64,000 nt of DNA, taken from contig NC_072467.1 of assembly GCF_027596085.1 (NCBI RefSeq), positions 3,649,361 to 3,713,360 of the forward strand, given 5' to 3'. Both the position numbers and the translations under genes were made by a program. The notes below the pieces were generated by a model that was given only the letters and a program-made list of their open reading frames with translations, was not told where the DNA came from and ran no database searches. Positions within the stretch are counted from its first letter, which is position 1; each line of letters opens with the position of its first letter. Source of the stretch: Anoplopoma fimbria (taxonomy: Eukaryota > Chordata > Actinopteri > Perciformes > Anoplopomatidae). Below are positions 53,581 to 64,000 of the stretch, one piece after another.

Positions 53581-56500
53581 ATGACTCCTCCGTCGGCTGC
53601 TTGTGAAGACAGTAAAGTGTTGGTGAGAACGACGTTGAGGGAGGTGCTGGCTGGTCGAGAGGATCCAGAGGGGGTGTTTGCGGTGTGTGTGTCCGCTCTG
53701 GGGCACCAGGAGACCCGGTCACAGTTCCTGTCCCTCATCCATCCTCTGTCCACGGCCAACAGCTCCCTGCACTCCACCCTCACCTCCATCTACAAGGAAT
53801 ATTTCTCCAGGGTCAGTGTCTGTTTATTAAGTACTTATACATGTATGTCACTTTATGACAAAACGTTTGTAATGTTTTAAGATTTAAAAAAAAAAAGTGT
53901 TTTCAACATCTTATGAAAGGGCATCTGTGTTTTTTTTTTGTTTTTTTTAAATGTGTATAAACTTACTTACCCATCTGAACTCTTGACAACTACGAAACGC
54001 CAAAAAGACTCAAAATGAGCCAAATGTACAGTACCAGTCAAAGGTTTGGACACAGCTTCTCATTCAACTACTTTGAAGAATCTAAAATATAAAACATATT
54101 CTGGTTTGTTGAGCATTTGTTTGTTTACCACATAATTCCACATGTGTTCCTTCATAGTTTGGATGTCTTCAATATTAATCTACAATGTAGAAAAAAATAA
54201 ATAAAGAAATAAAGAAAAACCATTGAATGAGAAGGTGTGTCCAAACCTTTGCCTGGTACTGTATGTGTGGTGGCAGCAGCTCCTCCCTAATGACAACGTA
54301 CAATTACAACCAAGCAGTGTTCTTGTAATATCATGAGAAAAGAAAAGAAAAATGTCACTAATCAATAAACTGATCAACTGCACACCCAGGTGTTTTCACT
54401 TATTCTGGCTGATAAGACATCTGCTGCTCTTGAGGGTTCTGATAAGAAATAATGTCATAAAAACAAACAAATCAATTAATAGATCTTTTTAATTAATAGT
54501 TCTGGCCCTAATGGCAAAGATGTAAGTTGTTTTGCTCTTACAGGTGGAACAAAGTCATTAGTGGAGTCTGAGAGATGTCCACCAGACACAGTCTGTACAC
54601 ACACACACCCACACAATGCTGAGAGGAAGTGTAACCAGCTTAAATAATAGAAAACACCTCAGTGGATGTATTAGGAGTACGTAGGGCTTTTAAGTAACAC
54701 TTATTTGTCACATCCACAATCATACATAGTACATACAGCGTGTAGTGAAATTATTTTGTGTCCAGCTCCTGAAAGCAACTAACAAGTGCATAGTTTTTGC
54801 GAAAACACCAACCCTGGTGTTTGGTCTCATAAGGCACACAGGTTTTAACTGCAACAACTTGCTCTCTTGCTCTTGTAATGCTTGTTGCTATTTTCACATG
54901 TTGCAAACAGTACATTTTTCATTTCCACCCTAATGACTATATGCAGTTGTTTTATAATTAATTACAATAATGGATTGTCCTAATTCAATTGTAGACCGTA
55001 GATGATGAACTGGAATGTGCAATGGCACTCTCTCTACTGGAAATGAAAGATCACCAGCTGTCGACACCCAGCCAAGAGTCCAGACGACAGCAACCTGGAA
55101 ACAGACCGAATCAAATGATCTCTGTATCTCAGCAACAGGGAAGCAGCCACACCCAGCTAGCAGATGTAGTTGCCAGGAGAAAAACCAACAACTCACCACA
55201 AGCTGGACCCTGGGTCAAAGATGGCCCACCACAGACAACCCCAAAACCTGAGCTTCAGAAAAGCACCCATGCTGACAAATATGTAAAGGAGACACCAGGA
55301 ACAAGTCAGACTGTGTGTGTCTCCAGACTGTCTGGCTCAATTTCCAAACAAGACACGGTTAAAGAAAGGGACAAAAGGACAGACGAGGCAGATTTGAATC
55401 TATCAGAGAAACCAAAACGCTCTAAGAACAGGCGACAGCGGCGTAAAGGCGCCGGCCAGCAGGTTGTGGGTTTGCCCTGTTCTCCATCAGCTCTGCCACC
55501 GGTTCTGCTGTGGTTCAGGAGGGACCTGAGACTTTGGGACAACCCTGCTCTCATCTGCTCCTTGGAGGTTGGTGCATCTGTCATCCCTGTCTTCATCTGG
55601 AGCCCTGAGGAGGAGGAGGGACCTGGGATCACGGTGGCTATGGGCGGAGCTTGTAAGTTCACAAAGAAAATAGTGATTATTGGCAATTGTTGTCAAAGCA
55701 AAATGCATCACTGCTCCTTGTGGTTGCTGGACTCACCAAATAACTTCTCATATAGAACTAAAGCTTAATATATTTACAAGTCTCCTGACTGTTGTCCAAT
55801 CTCACCGTTTCTTTTTCAACAGGTAAATACTGGCTTCATCAAGCTTTGTCTTGTTTCTCTTCATCTCTGGAGCGCATTGGCAGCCATCTTGTCTTCTTTG
55901 AGGCAAATAGATCTTCTTTGCATACCCTTAAGGAGCTAGTAAAGGAGACGGGGGCGAGAACTGTCTTGGCTAACGCCCTCTATGAGCCTTGGCTGAAGGA
56001 GAGGGATGATGAGGTGGTGTCAGCCCTTCAGAAAGATGGTGTTGAATGCAGGGTGTTCCACTCGTACTGTCTAAGAGACCCTTACTCTGTCAGCACGGAG
56101 GGTGTTGGACTCAGAGGTTAGTCACAACAAAATGAATTTGGTGTTTGCTTAAATATTTGTAGTTAATATCGTAGCTTAAAAAATGTTCACTAATACAAGC
56201 CGATTAGAAAGAAGTTAATTTGGTGGTGAACTCCTGTTTTTTCTTCTTTTGATTTAGGAATAGGTTCAGTGTCTCACTTCATGAACTGCTGTAAACAGAA
56301 CCCAGGGTCTGCGTTAGGGGCCCCCCTGGACCCTCCTGTATCTCTCCCCACAACTGCCCACTGGCCTCAGGGTGTTTCTCTGGGCACGCTGGGCCTGGCA
56401 CGCATGCCCCGCAGGAAGGATGGCACGACGGTCAGTAACCACGGCAGAGCAGCCCTGCAGGGCCGAGCTGTAGTCCAGTGTACAAATACGATTAGGTCAT

Positions 56501-58473
56501 GAATGGGTGCATTACTGCATGTCATCCCCTATTTCTCTCCCCCGCCTTTCCTGTCTCTTTTTCAGCTATCCCTAACCAATAAAGCAGAAATGATGGAAAA
56601 ATAAAGATTAGGTTAGATCATGAAGTCCTAAAAAAAAAAATCTTTGTTCATTTTGGCTTTCAGATTGACTGGGCAGCTAACATCCGAGAATCTTGGGACT
56701 TCAGTGAGGAAGGCGCGTGTGCCCGGCTAGAGACCTTTCTGAATGATGGTGAGACGCCTTGCGTGCACTTTGTAAACATACCTGTGTTTGAAAGAATGTT
56801 AATAAGTGTGACATTGATCTTACAGTATCATATGATTCTTCCATGTATCCAAGGTGTGTATAGATATGAAAAAGAGTCCGGCAGGGCAGATGCCCCAAAC
56901 ACCAGCTGTTTGTCTCCCTACCTTCACTTTGGTCAGCTCAGTCCACGCTGGTTATTGTGGGATGCCAAAGGGGCACACTGTCGACCCCCAAAGTTCCAAC
57001 GCAAACTGGCCTGGAGAGATTTGGCTTACTGGCAGCTGACATTGTTTCCTGACCTTCCCTGGGAATCCCTCAGACCTCCATATAAGGTAGAAATTGGCTA
57101 CAGACATGTTGATGACACATTCAAATTTACTATAAGTGTTACTCATAAATGCAAAGAAAGAAATATGTAAAGTTGAACTACCCTTCACTTTCTTCATCTT
57201 TAATGAAAAGCAAATATCACATAATGAAGAAGTGTTTTTATTACAAAGCATTATTCATCCACTGGTATTTGCAGGCTCTGCGGTGGAGCAGTGATCGTGG
57301 CCACCTGAAGGCCTGGCAGCGGGGGAAAACAGGTTACCCTCTGGTGGACGCCGCCATGAGGCAGCTGTGGCTGACAGGCTGGATGAACAACTACATGAGA
57401 CATGTGGTGGCGTCTTTTCTGATAGCATATCTCTATCTGCCCTGGCAAGAAGGTTATCGCTGGTTCCAGGTGAGACGTGCATGTATAAAGGCACAAAATG
57501 CACTTGCATAGATATCACAAAGCAACAACACACAGTATATTGGGTGCTACTTACTGACTGTGTCCAACATTTACATGTGTTTAGGACACCTTAGTGGATG
57601 CTGATGTTGCCATAGATGCTATGATGTGGCAGAATGGGGGCATGTGTGGTTTGGATCACTGGAACTTCGTCATGCACCCCGTCGATGCAGCAATGACCTG
57701 TGACCCCAACGGCAGCTATGTCAGGAAATGGTGTCCTGAACTTGCAGATCTGCCTGATGAGCTTATTCACAAACCCTGGAAATGTCCCGCGTCCATGCTT
57801 CGACGTACAGGTGAGAAAGTTATCATGCACAGTCTCAAAAAAGACTGGTTTGGAAACATGCTACCTACCAGTTACACTTACACACCTTAACATACAATTC
57901 TCCTTTCTCTGCTATGCTCACTGCTTAGGTGTGGTCTTTGGCCAGACTTATCCTGAGCGAATAGTTACAGACCTGGAGGAGCGGAGGAATCATTCCCTTC
58001 AAGATGTAGCTCTGGTGCGAAAAGAGTTTGGACAGTATGTGGACAAGCGTTCAGGCTGTGATTTGGTGCCTCTGCCCCCACGCCTCGTGTCTGAGGCTCT
58101 GGGCTTATCAAACAGGGATGGTGGTGTGGTAACAGAAGGGAAGCAGTTCCTGTTACCCGTTATCACACGCATGGAATTCAAACACCAGCTGGAAGATCCG
58201 GACGCAGACGCCGCCTCAAATCCCTACAACGCTGTTCTTAAAGGATACGTGAGCCGCAAGAGGGATGAGACCATTGCCTTCCTGAATGAGAGAGACTTTA
58301 CGGCCAGTGTGTTGTATGAGGGAGTTCAGAGAATGGAGAGGCTGGAGAGCGATCATCGCAGAATCGAGGGACTCCCTCGGCCTCCTGCACCTCGGGGCAG
58401 AGCCAGACAAACTCCAACAGCCAAGGACAGGTTTTCTGTGTTACCTGGAGGGGCGGTCTCCTCCGTCAGGTGA
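53581..58473 (+). CDS. Photolyase/cryptochrome-family flavoprotein with UIM-like N-terminal extension
   Basis: Nine exons: 53581-53811, 54995-55652, 55823-56116, 56258-56430, 56664-56748, 56854-57086, 57275-57469, 57585-57810, 57929-58473; 879 residues, all phases consistent. Residues 1-244 are not photolyase. They include DDELECAMALSLLEM (about 80-94), close to a ubiquitin-interacting motif, and a basic cluster KPKRSKNRRQRRK. The antenna-binding fold starts at about 247 with VLLWFRRDLRLWDNPAL. FAD-domain signatures are SCLSPYLHFGQLSP, KTGYPLVDAAMRQL and GWMNNYMRHVVASFL. The three electron-transfer tryptophans (W562, W615, W638) have the spacing of the E. coli enzyme. Asp634 occupies the position beside flavin N5 (Asn in CPD photolyase, Asp in plant cryptochromes). 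His601 replaces the CPD-type Met, and Lys531 the lesion-contact Glu. It is not cry-DASH or a class II photolyase by motif. It recalls the 'plant photolyase-like' (PPL) type, with moderate certainty. Activity (repair or signalling) is unknown. Confidence 0.85.
54029..54261. mobile_element. Non-autonomous Tc1-like inverted-repeat element, copy 2
   Basis: Same family as 2647-2878, inserted in reverse orientation within intron 1 of the photolyase-family gene. TA flanks lie at 54027-54028 and 54262-54263. Termini begin CAGTACCAGTCAAAGGTTTG and end with its near-complement. No transposase frame. Confidence 0.85.
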
Positions 58474-59462
58474 CCCAGAGATCAAGATGGAAAGTTTGCA
58501 GGTTCCAAGTTACCGGACAGTTACTAGACGTGAAATGCAAAAGTACAAAATGTTACAGGATAGTCTTTAAGTGCAAAGATGAGGAAATAACTAATTATAC
58601 ACTGGACTGTGGATAGATAGTGTTGAGACAAAGTTTGCAAGAGGGTTTCAGAATGCTCACTGATTCTAAATGGTTCATTTAGTGTTCAGCAAATTCACTC
58701 CAATCTGAGGTTTGTTACACATAAATATACACTGTAGCGTTTGAGTCGTAAGTGGAGAAAAAGGGCATTTGGGTGACTCAAACTTTTAAGAGATGCAAAT
58801 GATTAAATATGCAAATATAATGTGAAATGATGTGAGGCTCTGACAGTGTCAAGCTTATTGCCTTTTCAATACTTGTGTAATGTCAAAGATCTTGTGTAGT
58901 CACATGACTGACACTATGTGACAAGCAGTATTTTTCTTTTCTTTTAATACTGCCCACTTTTATAAAAAGGACAAAGAAAACACAATGTCTCAGGAAATGT
59001 TTATTTTCTAATTTAAATGTCCCATGTCTACATTATTTAGCGGTCATACATGCAGTGGAGACCAACATTATTATTGATACCATGAATACAGAAGTGCTTT
59101 TTAAAGTTTAACAATGTCCTACAACAGAGATTCAAGTTTTCCTTTGAATGAAATGTATACAAACTGCTCTATTGACTCAGTCTCTTCTGTTTGGGGATTT
59201 TGAGGCAGCAAAACCTCAACACTGGATGTTTAGACAGCGAAGGTTCACAGGTCCCCTAAAGTCAGTCTTTAACAGTAGATAAAGGATTCCTAAAGTCCAC
59301 AGCTTTACAACACTGGCAGGTCAGCATTCTGGGGCTCTTGAGCTCCACTGGTGGATGCTAAGCAAAGCGTTGTAGTTGACACAGGCACAACTTGTGGATC
59401 TTCCTGCCAGTAGTGTTTTGAAAAGGAGAAGGGGCTCATAGCATTTATTAGGTGGTGTTAGG
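58474..59462. other. 3' ends of the photolyase-family gene and gcsh (convergent)
   Basis: AT-rich non-coding DNA shared by the two 3'UTRs. No AATAAA is obvious for the plus-strand gene; the gcsh signal is at 59000-59005. Confidence 0.5.
59000..59005 (-). terminator. Polyadenylation signal of gcsh
   Basis: AATAAA on the minus strand, about 460 bases after the gcsh stop. Confidence 0.55.
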
Positions 59463-62350
59463 TTAGTCCTCAATGGAGCGGATGTATCTTTCATAGGCTG
59501 CTTCATCCATTAGAGTATCAAGCTCTGCAGGGTTGCCAATGGTCATCTTCACCAGCCAACCTATATTGAAGAGGTTAAAATCAGGTTAAGCTGTGCTTTT
59601 AGGACAATTTCTGCATACTTTAGCTCATTTAGCACAAGTCAAATATTTTTGATAACACAGCCCCCGTCTTTTTAAAGCAGTCATTGACTTCCTTTGCTCA
59701 TTACAGTATGGAGATTGAATTAAGCAATCGATCACAGTGAAAATGTTTGCCTTTATTGTTGACAAAGTTACATTTTCAATGCACAGTAAGTCCGTTATGG
59801 GTAAATTTAAAATTCTGCAGTGCCTTGTCATGCAGCGATAATGTTTTTCTAACGTCAGGAAAAAAGCAATGTTCTGTGTGATGGATTACTATATCAACCA
59901 AACTTTTAAGTCTCTAAGTAGAGTAGTATTTTTTTTAATATCTTTCGACATAGAGAATGGGGTAAGACATCACAACAAAATAACTGATTTTACAAGGTAC
60001 AAGATATAAAGCAGGCTTTATCTCCTTAATCCCACAGTGGCTGCCTTCTATGTTATGTTACACCACTGCCATCTACTGTCCAAAAAAGAATAAAGCTAGT
60101 GAGCAGTTTCCTTAAGCTTCACAGGCCATTACTGTGTATCAGAATGGTTGGTAAAACTGAGAACAGTTCATCAGTACATATGTATTCTTTTTTTAATCAA
60201 TGGCACTTTACAGTTTCTAAAGTCAAAGGCAAGGCGATGCATATGAAACTTCTCCTCAGTGTACCAACTCTAAACACTGAACAAATTTAACATGATGTAC
60301 ACTCATCTGCAGTTATATTTTTTAGAAGCCAAACAAAGATTTCGTAAATGTACAAATCGCAAAAATGACCTTAGGACTCCAGAGTGTTGTTAACATAGTC
60401 GAACATACACATAGTATACTACATAGACTTGACTATGTGTTGCTATGTGTGTGCTTACCATCTTTGTAGCAAGATTTGTTCACCAAACCAGGATTGTCTG
60501 CCAGGAGTGTATTAACCTCTACGACTTCTCCAGTCAAAGGGGAATAAAGCTCACTGGCAGCCTTCACACTTTCAAGAGCTCCAAACTCATCTGTGACAGT
60601 AGATGTTAGAAATAGAAACAAGTGCATTTATATACAAGTTAGGTCATTTCAGAATTGCAACTACACAGACAGCACAGGCAAATATTGCAAGGATATGTTG
60701 ACATCAACCGAGGTAGATGATTTGTGGCATGGTGACAATTTATGCGTTCGCAAAAACACCAGTGTGACAAGCTTCATTTATTATACTACCAAAGGCATTT
60801 TTGTTTTAATTATATATGAAAGTAGCCAAGCAATCGCCTGTTTCTAAACACAACAACATCTGAGGGAAAAATGATGACGCTTTCGCTTTAAAATGCAAAA
60901 TCAATTATTTCGATTATTATTATTTAGATAGCTTTGCTTTGTAAGGCCTGCTGTGTTTGGGAAAAAAGGCACACTAAATATATTGAGCATTTTTCAGACG
61001 TATGCTCTTGAACCAACAGGCAAAATAACCCAAACTTATCTGCATTTCATTTTTTAACTAAGATGAACTAAAATAAGATTTGTAATACTGTCAAATAATC
61101 AGGTTTCCAAGCCTTTGCATTGAAAGCATTGCCATCTTACAGTCATCTATTAAGTAACGACTGTGGTGATACTCACTAAATAAGATACTCAATCATTAAC
61201 ATGTCGATCAATAACGCGGAGGAATCATTGTTTGTTTTGCCCACAAGTCAGATACCTTTAGAAATAAATAATACATCATTGTATTGTAAACATCAAACCA
61301 TGGGAAAACCAAGCATTCAAACTTTAAAACGATATTCAGGTAATCAAAAAATTACAAAAGTATCAAATTGATGTCATATTAGTTTTTGTCAACAGTTTGA
61401 ATGTTCTCCACCGGGCCATTAAATAGGATGCAACAGGTTTTATTGATTTATTCATAATATTAGTTTACATACAGTACCAGTCAAAAGTTTGGACACATTC
61501 AATGGTTTTCTACATTGTAGATTAATATTGAAGACATCCAAACTATGAAGAAACACATATGGAATTATGTGGTAAACAAACAAATGCTCAACAAACCAGA
61601 ATATGTTTTATAGTTTATATTCTTCAGTAGTTGAATGAGAAGGTGTGTCCAAACTTGTGACTGGTCCTGTATGTGTACTGTTAGCCTGAGCCACACTGCT
61701 TCATACCTTGCTGAGCCAGCTGTGTTCCCACCTCTGGTAGTCCACAGTAAACTACATCTCCCAGAGCCTCCTGCAAGCGTCAACAAGCAAGGTCAAAGAC
61801 AGTTAGCAAAGAGGATTGACTTGTTGTGTGCTCCTGCAAGCAACGTACATGTGGGTGAGTTTGCGCTTGTCTGTGTGCACTAAACGCAGGGAGGGAACTT
61901 ACTTGCGCAAACTTGCTGATACCGACAGTCCCAACCCCGTCGTCTTCTACTCGGATCCATTCGTGCTTGTCTGTGAATTTAAGTGCTGCAAAATAACACA
62001 ACAGACTCAGACCACATGCATCCTCCCACCGGTAGAGTGTGGGGCATTTTTAGTAATGTATGACAACCAGAATAAACACAGATAGACGTGCAGCAGCGTC
62101 GTCAGCGTCCGCGTCCTTTTCTCTAGCTAATGTTACCCTCTAGCAAGCGAACATGTGAGCTAACCTGCAACAATACAACCCACCCACGGGGGGCAATACC
62201 TGCTGTTAATCGACAGGAAGTGGCTAGTGTTCTTCCAAAGTAAGGTGGAGATGCCAGCCGCAACGGTGGAAGTGTTGCCGAGCGGGTAAGTAAAGGCAAA
62301 ACTGTGAAAAAGTTGGAAGACAGGGAGCGGACTAGCCCACAGGCGGCCAT
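59463..62350 (-). CDS. gcsh: Glycine cleavage system H protein, mitochondrial
   Basis: Five minus-strand exons: 62350-62200, 61985-61903, 61770-61707, 60590-60459, 59560-59463; 528 bases and 175 residues, close to the human 173. The N-terminus ([15 protein letters not shown]) is Arg/Ser-rich without acidic residues, a mitochondrial targeting peptide of about 48 residues. The mature domain starts near [14 protein letters not shown] and continues with [11 protein letters not shown] and [15 protein letters not shown]. The lipoyl-lysine is Lys109 in [16 protein letters not shown], followed by [23 protein letters not shown] and a C-terminal helix. H protein carries the aminomethyl group between the P, T and L enzymes of glycine breakdown and relays lipoate to other 2-oxoacid dehydrogenases. 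Intron 3 holds a Tc1-like element and no other feature. Confidence 0.97.
61472..61669. mobile_element. Non-autonomous Tc1-like inverted-repeat element, copy 3
   Basis: Same family and orientation as copy 1, in gcsh intron 3, with TA flanks at 61470-61471 and 61670-61671. It is shorter (198 bp) because the left arm lacks about 35 bases between the terminus and ATTCAATGGTTTTC. Its right end is only about 38 bases from the splice donor of gcsh exon 3. Confidence 0.85.
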
Positions 62351-62450
62351 CTTTGTCGCGTACTGATGAGAGCGACGGGTTCTTCTTCGTGGATCTGCAC
62401 TCCGCCGATCTTCTTCTTCTCTGCTGGTTAATCAGTAGCTGGCGCCCCTA
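62351..62450 (-). promoter_or_regulatory. gcsh: gcsh promoter region
   Basis: TATA-less, moderately GC-rich stretch directly before the gcsh ATG, with GAAGAAGAAGATCGGCGGAG on the minus strand (ETS-like purine core). The gcsh ATG itself sits in GACAAAGATGGCCG (purine at -3, G at +4). Confidence 0.4.
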
Positions 62451-62826
62451 GTGTTGGGTTGATATTACTACTACCTCACCGTCCTGAATAAATCAGTCAT
62501 CTGTTTTAAATCACTTCTTAAAACACATTTTTACAGAATGGCTTTTATGTGTTTTAATGTTTCGTTTTATTTGGTTTTTACTATTTTATCTTATATTCGT
62601 TTACTATTTTATGTTTATCTATTTCACTTGATTTTATTTATTTTGTTCGTTTATTTGATTGTCACTTGTTATTTCATTTCATTTCTTAGTTTAGTTTTTA
62701 TCCTAACGATTGTTTTTAATGTTTCATCTATTGCACTGTTTTGCTGCCTTGTCTGTCGAAGCACTTTGTAAACTTTGTTTTTTAAAGGTGCTATATAAAT
62801 AAAGTTATTATTATTATTATTATTAT
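62451..62826 (+). mobile_element. Non-LTR retroelement 3' fragment with (ATT)n tail
   Basis: Ends in GGTGCTATATAAATAAAG followed by about six TTA units, the usual 3' tail of teleost L2/CR1-like or related LINEs and the SINEs that borrow it. The upstream 330 bases are T-rich with no intact reverse-transcriptase frame, so this is a 5'-truncated copy. The family is assigned by tail type only. Confidence 0.5.
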
Positions 62827-64000
62827 GGGTTAGGGTTACCAAACCAAGCTGACCAAACATCTTCTGCCTTCTCCACAACCGACACACTCCAGTATACTGT
62901 TTAATCATGGTACATGACATGACAATGTTCACAAAGACAGGTTGGAGGAGGAGGTTCTGTTTAACTCATGAATATATTGCTATGAGCCATAAGGCATTTC
63001 ATATTATTGCCACCATGGACCAGGACTGTGTTTAGTGTACACACTTCAGACGTTTGAATGTTTAAACAGCTTCATATGTGGAATTCAAGGATATCAGCTC
63101 CCCAGTCCAACCTCACAACGCACTATTCTAACTTTTCCCATGATAATCTTGGGTCAAACTATACTGAACCAAAATTTCCAAACTGTCTCTACATTTTTTC
63201 CATACAGTATCAAATTACTTATGCTAATTGTCTTTCTTGTGAAGAACATTGCTTGTATTATTTCTAGTGACAACGTATTACAACCATGTGTCCCACTCAC
63301 AATACAACATTTATATCTTCTCAACAATTTATGTTTTGCATGACCCAAATGTCTCCCTCTTTTCCATAACACCCCATCACGCGCAAATTATTACCTTCCA
63401 AATAACATGCAAATAATTATCTCCCAATATCTAATGATACATTCTCAAAAATATAATCTATCCTAATTAAGATAGTATAGGACTTATGTCACTCCCCTTA
63501 GGTGTCTCATTTTCTACCTCTCACTGATTGGATATTTAGTTACTTTTACCTGGAAAGATCTCTTATTTTATAATTCCCAAATAAAACCTTTCCACTCCAG
63601 TTCCCATAAAGGGTAACTAAATCAGAATCCTCTCCTTTAGTAGCATTTTATTCATCTTTTTCACATCATAGAATGCTGCAGCTACCATTTATTTATCATA
63701 CTTATAATGAATTAAACCCTTCTGCACGTATATGTTTTAATGCAATAAATCATATTTCATCCTCTCCTTGCGTCATTCCACCTTTAGTAAGCGCCTTTTT
63801 TAACTGGATGAATGTTACATAAGACTGGATAATTGTCACTACCTACGGTTTCATGTCTCATCTAACAAATCTCCTATTACCTGACCATTGTCATCAGTTT
63901 TCTCACTCCACCACAACGTGTTATGTGCACTGAAGTCCCCAAACCACACAATGCAAGCCCTACTTTGCTACCTAAGGACCATCCTGTTGTTGTGCCAAAT
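62827..64000. other. AT-rich intergenic DNA, right edge
   Basis: No supported gene. Short open frames have no domain or splice context. A GGGTTAGGGTTACC at 62826-62839 is two telomere-like units only, too short to matter. Confidence 0.5.

Noticed and set aside
53581..58473. Cryptochrome-DASH assignment for the photolyase-family gene
   Set aside because: Its opening LLWFRRDLRLWDNPAL and GWMNNYMRHVVASFL segments differ from the DASH forms as I remember them, and the end of the FAD domain does not match.
61745..61772. ACTACATCTCCCAGAGCC resembling a ZNF143-type promoter motif
   Set aside because: It lies inside gcsh coding exon 3 and is explained by the conserved codons for EALGDVVY.
62826..62839. 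Telomere-like TTAGGG repeats
   Set aside because: Only two units, next to a retroelement tail. Too short to indicate an interstitial telomere.

Overview
The window is nuclear DNA from a ray-finned (teleost) fish. The genes are vertebrate and split by GT-AG introns. (CA)n, (GA)n and (CTGT)n microsatellites are abundant. Three copies of one short Tc1-like inverted-repeat element and other dispersed elements of teleost type are present. I see no bacterial operon, CRISPR array, rRNA or convincing tRNA gene.

Layout, left to right. (1) 1-1201, minus strand: the first two coding exons of a secreted protein with a thrombospondin-N/laminin-G type domain, running off the left edge. (2) 5890-13057, plus: a complete 15-exon cadherin-related membrane protein, best matched to CDHR5 (mu-protocadherin). 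(3) 16081-18352, minus: calumenin, a six-EF-hand secretory-pathway protein ending in HDEF, with a non-coding first exon and CCAAT-rich promoter near 19250-19440. (4) 20390-21845, minus: gtf3c6, a small TFIIIC subunit. (5) 27280-44860, plus: a zfhx2-type zinc-finger homeobox gene with four homeodomains and about 15 C2H2 fingers, a conserved-looking promoter and a roughly 2.9 kb 3'UTR. (6) 44861-53580: a gene-poor stretch with several blocks that look like cis-regulatory elements of the zfhx gene. (7) 53581-58473, plus: a photolyase/cryptochrome-family protein with an unusual N-terminal extension. (8) 59463-62350, minus: gcsh, the lipoyl carrier of the glycine cleavage system, convergent with the photolyase gene. 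(9) 62450-64000: a LINE-type 3' tail and AT-rich DNA.

The genes do not form one pathway. They are a typical mix of housekeeping loci (gtf3c6, gcsh, calu), an epithelial adhesion gene and a developmental regulator in its own gene-poor domain. The most notable locus is the photolyase-family gene. The conserved FAD fold and complete tryptophan triad are preceded by about 245 residues that include a ubiquitin-interacting-motif-like helix and a basic cluster. The lesion-contact and flavin-contact positions do not match standard CPD or 6-4 photolyases. Other points for checking are a frame conflict in zfhx2 exon 3 over a C/T tract, a local duplication bracketing the 5' part of the cadherin gene, and a cluster of NFI-type TGGC(N5)GCCA palindromes near 48.7-49.7 kb.

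Gene models were assembled by hand from splice sites and reading-frame continuity. Family comparisons are from memory, without database searches.
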